Assembly (NCBI GenBank): GCA_016184235.1
Contig: JACPDC010000143.1
Span: 1-8,442, forward strand
Origin: Deltaproteobacteria bacterium
GTDB taxonomy: Bacteria > Desulfobacterota > Binatia > UBA9968
Length of the DNA: 8,442 nt
Reading direction: 5' to 3'
The position numbers and the translations under genes are program-made. The notes beneath the pieces are model-generated. The model was not told the DNA's origin. It did not search any database and saw nothing but the letters and a program-made list of their open reading frames with translations. Shown in pieces: positions 1 to 5,369 of the stretch; the first letter of the stretch is position 1, and each line of letters begins with the position of its first letter.

Positions 1-844
1 TCGTGGCCGCCTCATTGACCTCATAGAGACACATATCCGGGCCGCCCGTGATATTGATCAGCACCCCCCTGGCGCCGTGGATCGAGATGTCTTCCAGCAA
101 CGGGCTGGAGATCGCTTTTTGCGCCGCCTCCACCGCCCGGTTCTCGCCCGAGGCGGAGGCCGCGCCCATGAGCGCCAGCCCCATCTCCGCCATCACCGTT
201 CGCACATCGGCGAAATCGAGGTTGATCAGCCCGGGCGTGATAATGAGATCGGAGATGCCGCGCACCGCCTGCAGCAGGATGTCGTCCGCCTTCTGGAAGG
301 CCTCGAGCATCGTGGTGGTCTTCGCCGCGATGCTGAGCAGGCGCTGGTTGGGAATGACGATCAAGGTGTCGACGTGTTCCTTGAGCTCGTGAATCCCCTC
401 CTCGGCTTGCCGCATCCTCTTCTTGCCTTCGAAGACAAAAGGCTTGGTGACCACGCCCACGGTGAGGGCGCCGACCTCGCGCGCAACCTTGGCGATCACC
501 GGCGCCCCGCCTGTCCCTGTCCCTCCGCCCATGCCGGCGGTAATGAAGATCATGTCGGCGCCCGACAGAAAGCTTCGGATCCTCTCCTGGTCTTCCAGGG
601 CGGCGCGCCTGCCGATCTCCGGGTTGGCCCCGGCGCCGAGCCCCTTGGTGATCTTCTCGCCGAGCTGGATCTTCACCGATGCCCGGCTTGCCTCGATGGC
701 CTGGGCGTCGGTGTTGGCCGCCATGAAGTCGACGCCGGTCAACTTGGCCGCGATCATGGTGTTGACGGCGTTGCCGCCGCCGCCGCCGATCCCGATGACC
801 TTGATCCGGGCGCCCAGGCTAACGTGCTCTACGAGTTCAAACAT
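1..844 (-). CDS. ftsZ: Cell division GTPase FtsZ, 3'-truncated by window edge
   Basis: Tubulin homologue that forms the Z-ring and treadmilling filaments at mid-cell. From the ATG at 844 the frame is open to the window edge, giving 281 residues with no stop. The GTP-binding domain shows IKVIGIGGGGGNAVNTM (14-30), NTDAQAI (44-50), the tubulin signature GMGGGTGTGGAP (104-115) and PNQRLL (165-170). The T7 synergy loop NLDFADVRTVM (208-218) carries the aspartates that complete the GTPase site of the neighbouring subunit. GRASG-like and INITGG segments (about 227-267) begin the C-terminal domain. The rest of that domain, the linker and the FtsA-binding tail lie beyond position 1. It lies 57 nt downstream of ftsA; that spacer holds the Shine-Dalgarno and no repeat. 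Confidence 0.98.
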   Translation of the reverse strand, partial: MFELVEHVSLGARIKVIGIGGGGGNAVNTMIAAKLTGVDFMAANTDAQAIEASRASVKIQLGEKITKGLGAGANPEIGRRAALEDQERIRSFLSGADMIFITAGMGGGTGTGGAPVIAKVAREVGALTVGVVTKPFVFEGKKRMRQAEEGIHELKEHVDTLIVIPNQRLLSIAAKTTTMLEAFQKADDILLQAVRGISDLIITPGLINLDFADVRTVMAEMGLALMGAASASGENRAVEAAQKAISSPLLEDISIHGARGVLINITGGPDMCLYEVNEAAT

Positions 845-848
845 ATGT

Positions 849-855
849 CCTCCTT
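849..855 (-). promoter_or_regulatory. Consensus Shine-Dalgarno for ftsZ
   Basis: The coding strand reads AAGGAGG, then ACAT, then the ftsZ ATG (844-842). It is the strongest ribosome-binding site in the window and fixes the FtsZ start. The other genes have weak or coupled starts, which fits FtsZ being the most abundant product of the cluster. Confidence 0.88.
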
Positions 856-901
856 GTTATTCGTGCTCGTTTACGAACATGAGTCACGACAATTGAATCG
901 G

Positions 902-2126
902 TTAAAAAAATTCGCTGAACCAGTCGACCATGCGATTTCTCACTTTGGCGAAGAGGTTGTCCTCGCGTATGCGGAAAAAGCTCTTCTCCTGCCGCTTCAT
1001 CCCGTAAAGAACCAGCCCCACGCCGGTGGCGTAAATCGGGCTCGAGACCACGTCGACGAGCCCGCCCACCCGGGTCGGGATCCCGAGACGAACCGGCATG
1101 CCGAAGATTCCCTCCGCCATCTCGATCATGCCGGGAAGCAGCGTCGATCCGCCGGTCATCACGGCGCCCGAGGCGAGCGATCCCTCGTAGCCTGATTTGG
1201 CGATCTCCCGGCGAATGAGCTGGAAGATCTCTTCCAGACGGGGCTCGATGATCTCGCACAGGATCTGCCGCGAGATGGTCCGGGAGTTTCTCCCGCCGAC
1301 GCTCGGCACCTCCACCCGCTCGTCCTTGGTGACCATCGAGGTGCGGGCATAGCCGTAGCGTTGCTTGATCCTTTCGGCCTCCCCGATCGGCGTGCGCAGC
1401 CCCGCCGCGATGTCGCTGGTCAGGTGGTTTCCTCCGATGGCCAGGACCGCGGTGTGCTTGACCGCACCGTCGTGAAAGAGGGCGATGTCCGTCGTCCCCC
1501 CGCCCATGTCGACGAGCGCGACCCCCAACTCCCTCTCTTCGGGAGTGAGCACCGCCTCCGCGGAGGCCAACGGCTCCAGGGCGATATCCGCCACGTTCAG
1601 TCCCGTGCGGTTGCAGCACTTGATGATGTTCTGCGCCGAGGTGACCGCCCCGGTCACGATATGGACCTTGGCCTCCAGCCGCACCCCGGACATGCCCAGG
1701 GGCTCCGTCCTGGTCGTCGATGATGAATTCTTGCGGAAGTATGTGCAGCACCTCCCGATCCATCGGGATCGCCACCGCCTTGGCCGCGTCGATCACCCGC
1801 TCGACGTCCCGCTGCGTCACCTCCTTGTGCTTCACCGCCACGATGCCATGGCTGTTGAAACCCTTGATGTGCCCGCCCGCGATGCCCGTAAAGACCGAGT
1901 TGATCTCGCAGCCGGCCATGAGCTCGGCCTCCTCCACCGCTTTTTTTATGGAGTCCACCGTGCTTTCGATATTGATGACCACTCCCTTGCGCAGACCTTG
2001 GGAGGGATGGGAGCCCACGCCTATGACCTCCATGCCGCGCTCGGTCATTTCCCCGACGACCGCGCAGACCTTGGAGGTTCCGATATCGAGCCCGACAATG
2101 AGACTGTTCTTGTTCTTCTTGGCCAT
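902..2126 (-). pseudogene. ftsA: Cell division protein FtsA, frameshifted by a short deletion
   Basis: Actin-like ATPase that tethers FtsZ to the membrane and recruits later divisome proteins. Frame 1 runs from the ATG at 2126 to D140 at 1709-1707. It contains LIVGLDIGTSKVCAVVGE (9-26, phosphate-1 loop), the 1C-domain region and HILPQEFIIDDQD (128-140). The match then resumes one frame over at about 1705, EPLGMSGVRLEAKVHIVTG, and continues to TAA 902-904. This part has VALVDMGGGTTDIALF (phosphate-2), VEVPSVGG, VMTGGSTLLPG (adenosine motif) and a C-terminal amphipathic tail, VRNRMVDWFSEFF, fitting the membrane-targeting helix. Relatives read DGIREPLGMSG here, so 8 nt appear lost; restoring them gives 410 residues, a normal FtsA length. 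As written the product stops out of frame at 837. Confidence 0.92.
1703..1709 (-). other. Short deletion/frameshift junction in ftsA
   Basis: The coding strand reads GACGGAGCCCCTGGGCATG. Upstream of this the frame needs GAC (D140). Downstream it needs GAG CCC CTG GGC ATG. A typical coding sequence for D-G-I-R-E-P would be 8 nt longer. Removal of 8 nt between two GG-containing triplets gives exactly the observed string. The restored bases are inferred from family wording and are not seen in the window. Confidence 0.75.
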
Positions 2127-2133
2127 CTCTCTA

Positions 2134-2193
2134 TTTTGGATTTTGGATTGCCGATTTTAGATTGAATCCAAAATCCCAAATCCAAAATCTAAA
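2134..2193. repeat. Paired inverted heptamer arrays (4+4 units) between ftsQ and ftsA
   Basis: On the plus strand four 7-nt units TTTTGGA, TTTTGGA, TTGCCGA, TTTTAGA occupy 2134-2161. After TTGA, four units in the opposite sense, ATCCAAA, ATCCCAA, ATCCAAA, ATCTAAA, occupy 2166-2193. ATTTTGGATTTTGGATT (2133-2149) can pair with AATCCAAAATCCCAAAT (2165-2181) with a single mismatch and a 15-nt loop. The layout matches the murC-murB element although the unit sequence differs. The hairpin ends just before the weak AGAGAG that touches the ftsA ATG, so it may affect ftsA translation. No T-tract follows on the coding strand, so a classical terminator is not supported. Confidence 0.87.
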
Positions 2194-2200
2194 ATTCCTC

Positions 2201-2216
2201 TATCCCTTTATCCCTT
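2201..2216. repeat. 8-nt tandem duplication across the ftsQ stop codon
   Basis: TATCCCTT occurs twice in tandem on the plus strand (2201-2208 and 2209-2216). On the coding strand this reads AAGGGATAAAGGGATA. It covers the last two FtsQ codons (Lys-Gly) and the TAA, and abuts the heptamer arrays that follow. Confidence 0.7.
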
Positions 2217-3023
2217 CGCCTTCCTCATTCGCGCCACGACCTGGTCGCGGAAGCTCACGTCCAGGGAGGCGAGCCGCGCCTCCTTGCCTTTCCACATGGG
2301 GAGGACTCTCTCCAGCCGCTCCAGCTTTCCTTGCCAATCTCCCCAACCCACCTGCACCGGGATCGGATAGACCATGGGGTAGAGAACCAACCCCCCGTGA
2401 GCGGAGAAATGGATTTCAGAAAGGGCGAGAGATCCTTCTCTCATCATATCGGCGACCTTCAGCGCCTCCCGAATCTTCTGGCGGGTCGCGTGGCTCTGAG
2501 AGGCGAGGTCGCCCTGCTTGAGCCCCGTGAGCATCGGGAAGTCCGACTTCTCCCCCTCTCCGACCTCCTTGAAAACGAAGCCTTCGGCGTCCACGTAATA
2601 GAGCCTTCCCAGCACCACGATCCCTTTGGCCTGCCGCTCTTCCACCTCGATCACGACCCGCCGGGGCAGCTCCCGTCTGACCAGAACCCGCTTGACCCAG
2701 GGATGCTTGCCGACCTTGCGCTCGATCGCTGCCGGATCGACCTTCCAGATGTTCATTCCCTGATTCATTCCCGCCATCGCCACGATCTCGCTGCCCCCTA
2801 CTTTATCGCCCGCCCGCACCCGGATCTCCTGGACCGAGAAATAGGGATGGTTGAGCAGCTCCTCGCGCAGATCCCCTCCCAGCCGCCTGACGTGAGGCCA
2901 GGCGAAAATCAGCGCCGGGATCGAGGAGACGGCAAGCAGCGCGGCGGCCCAGGCGGCAAAATTCGGCCGGCCCGACTCTCCATCCTTTCTCTTGTTTCCT
3001 CTGAAGCGCGAAAAAATCCCCAT
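2208..3023 (-). CDS. ftsQ: Cell division protein FtsQ
   Basis: Bitopic inner-membrane divisome protein that bridges early (FtsA/FtsZ side) and late components through FtsB and FtsL. With the start at 3023 it has 271 residues: a basic cytoplasmic tail (FRGNKRKDG), a transmembrane segment at about 22-42, then a periplasmic POTRA domain at about 62-131 (YFSVQEIRV, NIWKVDPAAIERKVGKHPWV, RRVVIEVEER). The FtsQ beta domain follows, with LYYVDAEGFVFKE (141-153), FPMLTGL and LDVSFRDQVVARM near the end. An in-frame ATG at 3056 would add 11 residues and overlap murB by 28 nt. Its GGGGGA lies directly against the ATG, so the 3023 start, 5 nt after the murB TAG, is favoured but not proven. The gene follows murB with no ddl between them. 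Confidence 0.93.
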   Translation of the reverse strand: MGIFSRFRGNKRKDGESGRPNFAAWAAALLAVSSIPALIFAWPHVRRLGGDLREELLNHPYFSVQEIRVRAGDKVGGSEIVAMAGMNQGMNIWKVDPAAIERKVGKHPWVKRVLVRRELPRRVVIEVEERQAKGIVVLGRLYYVDAEGFVFKEVGEGEKSDFPMLTGLKQGDLASQSHATRQKIREALKVADMMREGSLALSEIHFSAHGGLVLYPMVYPIPVQVGWGDWQGKLERLERVLPMWKGKEARLASLDVSFRDQVVARMRKAKG

Positions 3024-3028
3024 ATCTT

Positions 3029-3991
3029 CTACTCGGCCGCGCTCCGGGACGGCCATTCCCCCAACAACCGGACCTCGGGCTGAAGCTCGATGTTGAATTG
3101 TTTTTTAACCTCCGCCCGGGCGACGTCCATCAGGCCGCGCACATCCGCGGCCCTCGCCCCGCCGAGATTGACGATGAAGTTCGCGTGTTTTGCCGAGATC
3201 TCGGCCCTGCCGATCCTTTTTCCCTTGAGCCCCGCCGCCTCGATCAGCCGGCCGGCGAAGTCGCCGGGCGGGTTTCTGAATACCGAGCCGCAATTCGGAT
3301 ACCCCGATGGCTGGCTGCTCTTTCTCCGGACCACCAACTGGCGCACCTTGAGCCCCACATCGTCCGCCTTGCCCTTTGCCAGCCGCATGCATACGCGGGT
3401 CACAAGGGTCCCCGGCGGCAGGTGCGAGTCGCGATAGGTAAAAACAATCTCCCCTCGCTCCAAGCTGAGCGGCGCTCCTTTTTCGGTGACTCCCTCGACG
3501 CGCGCCACGATCCGTTCCATCTCTGAGCCGTAAGCGCCCGCGTTCATCACCAGCGCCCCGCCGACGCTGCCGGGGATGCCCTCGGCGAACTCCAGCCCGC
3601 TCAAGCCCCGGCGCGCCGCGGCGCGCACCAGCTGGGCCACTGGACACGCTGCGCCCACCGTCACCAACACTTCCCCATCTTTTTCCAGCCACTCGGCCTG
3701 CTGGAACTCGCCGGCGAAGCGGATCACCGCCCCGCGCACCCCCAGATCGCTGACCAGGATATTGCTCCCTTTTCCCAGCACGCAGAATGGAATTCCGCAG
3801 CGGTCGAGGAGCTTCAACACCCGGCTCAAGGCGGCGCTCCTTTCCACGTCGAGAAGATAGTCCGCCGGCCCGCCGATCTTCATCGAGGTGTAGCGGGCGA
3901 GCGGCTCGTCGATCTTGACCTTCAAGCCGGTTATCTCTTTCAGCTTCTGGACAAACGGGGTGTCGCCCGCCTCTTTTCTCATCGGAACCAT
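3029..3991 (-). CDS. murB: UDP-N-acetylenolpyruvoylglucosamine reductase (MurB)
   Basis: Cytoplasmic FAD/NADPH enzyme that reduces UDP-GlcNAc-enolpyruvate to UDP-MurNAc. From the ATG at 3991 it has 320 residues. The FAD domain shows YTSMKIGGPADYLL (34-47), VLGKGSNILVSD (71-82) and AEGIPGSVGGALVMNAGAYG (136-155). TYRDSHLPPGT (185-195) contains the conserved Tyr-Arg pair. NCGSVFRNPPGDFAGRLIE (233-251) holds the serine proton donor (S236), and LQPEVRLLG (303-311) the catalytic glutamate (E306). The QPSGYPNCGS wording resembles the shorter type II MurB. An upstream in-frame ATG at 4057 has SD-like AAGG, but its 22 extra residues are coded by the heptamer repeat, so 3991 (or 3982) is preferred. 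The stop lies 5 nt before the chosen ftsQ start. Confidence 0.95.
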   Translation of the reverse strand: MVPMRKEAGDTPFVQKLKEITGLKVKIDEPLARYTSMKIGGPADYLLDVERSAALSRVLKLLDRCGIPFCVLGKGSNILVSDLGVRGAVIRFAGEFQQAEWLEKDGEVLVTVGAACPVAQLVRAAARRGLSGLEFAEGIPGSVGGALVMNAGAYGSEMERIVARVEGVTEKGAPLSLERGEIVFTYRDSHLPPGTLVTRVCMRLAKGKADDVGLKVRQLVVRRKSSQPSGYPNCGSVFRNPPGDFAGRLIEAAGLKGKRIGRAEISAKHANFIVNLGGARAADVRGLMDVARAEVKKQFNIELQPEVRLLGEWPSRSAAE

Positions 3992-4011
3992 TTTGATGTC
4001 CGGTTGCCTGA

Positions 4012-4077
4012 AGGCAAAAGGTAAAAGGCAAAAGTAAAAAGATCGGATGTTTTGCATTTTGCCTTTTTACTTTTTAC
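4012..4077. repeat. Paired inverted heptamer arrays (4+4 units) between murC and murB
   Basis: On the plus strand four 7-nt units AGGCAAA, AGGTAAA, AGGCAAA, AGTAAAA occupy 4012-4039. After about 10 nt, four units in the opposite sense, TTTTGCA, TTTTGCC, TTTTTAC, TTTTTAC, occupy 4050-4077. The arrays can fold on each other: GTAAAAGGCAAAA (4021-4033) pairs with TTTTGCCTTTTTAC (4057-4070) with one bulged base and a 23-nt loop. The element fills most of the murC-murB gap. It could act as an mRNA hairpin or attenuator, or be a small dispersed palindromic element. No ORF-like content or mobile-element gene is present. Confidence 0.85.
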
Positions 4078-4098
4078 TTTGAACACGATCACGTCCTT

Positions 4099-5308
4099 TC
4101 ATCCCTTCAATGCCTCCACCAGTTCTTCTCCCACTTTGTATACGTCCCCGGCCCCGAGAGTGAGAACGATATCTCCGGGGCGGAGCTTGGAAAGGAGCTG
4201 TTCTACGATCTCACGCCGGTCCGCAATAAACTCCGCCTCCAGATGACCCCGGCGCTTGACCGCCTGATAGAGCGCCTCTCCGGTGATGCCCGGGACAGGC
4301 TCTTCTCCCGCCGGGTAGATTTCCGTAAGCACCAGCCGATCCGCGCCATCAAAGGCAGACAGAAAATCGTCGAACAGGTCCCTGGTGCGGCTGTAGCGAT
4401 GCGGCTGGAAAATCACGGTGAGGGGGCGCTTCCAGCCGTCGCGGATCGCCTGCAGCGTCGCCTGGATCTCCACGGGATGATGGCCGTAATCGTCGATCAC
4501 CAGGATTCCTCGCCCCTCCCCCGCGCAGCACGGAGAATTGAACCCCCATAGACTCGCTGCGCAGATCCGCGGCGCAAAAGTCGGCCTCCGGCGACAGGCC
4601 GTAGGTGACAAAGCGCTTCTTGATCTTCGGGATCAGGGCGCGCACATTGGGATGGTCCAGACACAACACCGCCAGGCCGTAAAAAGGCACCTTGTTGATG
4701 AAGTCGAGGAAGCTTTCGCTCAGCCGGTCCATCGTCCGATAGAAATCCATATGCTCGCGATCGATGTTGGTAACCACGGCTATGGTCGGAGAGAGCAGCA
4801 GGAAGGTCCCGTCGCTCTCGTCGGCCTCGGCCACCAGCATCTCCCCCTGTCCCAGCTTGGCGTTGCTGCCGAGCGACCGCACTCTCCCTCCTATGACCAT
4901 CGTGGGATCCAGTCCCGCGGCGCTCAAAACCGCGGCGATCATCGACGTGGTGGTGGTCTTGCCGTGGCTGCCCGCCACCGCTACGCCGTATTTCATACGC
5001 ATCAGCTCCGCGAGCATCTCCGCCCGGGGGATCACCGGGATATGGCGCCTGCGGGCCTCCAGCACCTCGGGATTGGAAAATCTCACCGCCGTCGAGATCA
5101 CGACCACCGAAGGGTCGCCGGCGAGATTCGTCTCTCCATGGCCGGCAAAGATCTTCGCCCCCAGGGACTCCAGCCTGCGGGTGGACTCGCTCTCGCGCAG
5201 ATCGGAGCCGCTTACCGAGTAGCCCAAATTCAAAAGCACCTCCGCGATCCCGCTCATGCCGATGCCACCGATTCCGACAAAATGGACCCGGTGTTTCTTT
5301 TGCAACAT
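4099..5308 (-). pseudogene. murC: UDP-N-acetylmuramate--L-alanine ligase (MurC), internal deletion with frameshift
   Basis: MurC adds L-alanine to UDP-MurNAc with ATP, the first Mur ligase step. Residues 1-262 read in one frame from the ATG at 5308. They show VHFVGIGGIGMSGIAEVL (8-25), the P-loop AGSHGKTTTTSM (112-123), EADESDGTF (161-169) and VVTNIDREHMDFY (178-190). At about 4516-4525 the frame changes. The remaining 140 residues (GEGRGILVIDDYGHHPVEI, FQPHRYSRTRDL, LTEIYPAGE, LTLGAGDVYKVGE) end at TGA 4099-4101. The frame change comes with lost sequence: the stretch normally between FSVLR and the GE..GILV strand, with the HN..N and RRF motifs, is absent. That is about 55 residues, or roughly 160-170 nt with remainder 2 modulo 3. 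The coded total is about 402 residues, against about 460 expected. If real, the enzyme should be inactive. Confidence 0.9.
4516..4525 (-). other. Deletion/frameshift junction in murC
   Basis: On the minus strand CGC-GGG-GGA-GGG in the upstream frame becomes G-GGG-GAG-GGG in the downstream frame within CTGCGCGGGGGAGGGGCGA. The last residue that fits MurC in frame 1 is R262 (4525-4523). The first that fits in frame 2 is the glycine at 4521-4519, followed by E at 4518-4516. The G-run at the junction would allow recombination or mis-joining by microhomology, but the exact breakpoint cannot be fixed without an intact relative. Confidence 0.8.
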
Positions 5309-5312
5309 AGAA

Positions 5313-5366
5313 CGTTCAAAGCGTTTAAATCGTTCAAACAGTTCAAATCGTTAAACGGCTTGAACT
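5313..5366. repeat. Six-unit 9-nt degenerate tandem array filling the murG-murC gap
   Basis: On the plus strand six 9-nt units follow without gaps: CGTTCAAAG (5313), CGTTTAAAT (5322), CGTTCAAAC (5331), AGTTCAAAT (5340), CGTTAAACG (5349) and GCTTGAACT (5358). The last unit turns toward the inverse sense, so AGTTCAA (5340-5346) can pair with TTGAACT (5360-5366) around a 13-nt loop. The array takes up nearly all of the 61-nt spacer. It leaves murC without a recognisable Shine-Dalgarno: the minus strand reads TTTGAACGTTCT directly before its ATG. Function is unknown. Confidence 0.85.
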
Positions 5367-5369
5367 TTT

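Noticed and set aside
77..1195. Long plus-strand reading frame (372 codons) opposite ftsZ and ftsA
   Set aside because: It is antisense to conserved ftsZ and ftsA and has Asp/His/Arg/Gly-rich wording typical of the complementary strand of GC-rich genes; no family motif is visible.
1703..1709. Programmed ribosomal frameshifting in ftsA
   Set aside because: No known slippery sequence, in-frame stop at the shift point or stimulator is seen, and residues normally present are missing, so deletion explains it better.
2127..2207. Internal promoter for ftsA-ftsZ in the AT-rich ftsQ-ftsA spacer
   Set aside because: AT-rich heptamers give chance TATAAT-like matches, but no -35/-10 pair with correct spacing could be singled out.
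2331..3083. Plus-strand frame of 250 codons opposite ftsQ
   Set aside because: Antisense shadow of an intact, well-supported ftsQ; low-complexity HL/DR/RP composition and no domain.
4021..4070. Rho-independent terminator between murC and murB
   Set aside because: The stem is AT-rich and bulged with a long loop, and it is part of two repeat arrays; murB has no visible promoter of its own. An attenuator is possible but a terminator is not supported.
4516..4525. Programmed frameshift or intein-like split in murC
   Set aside because: About 55 conserved residues are absent rather than merely out of frame, and no intein or insert sequence is present.
5313..5366. CRISPR array
   Set aside because: Units are only 9 nt, contiguous and without spacers.
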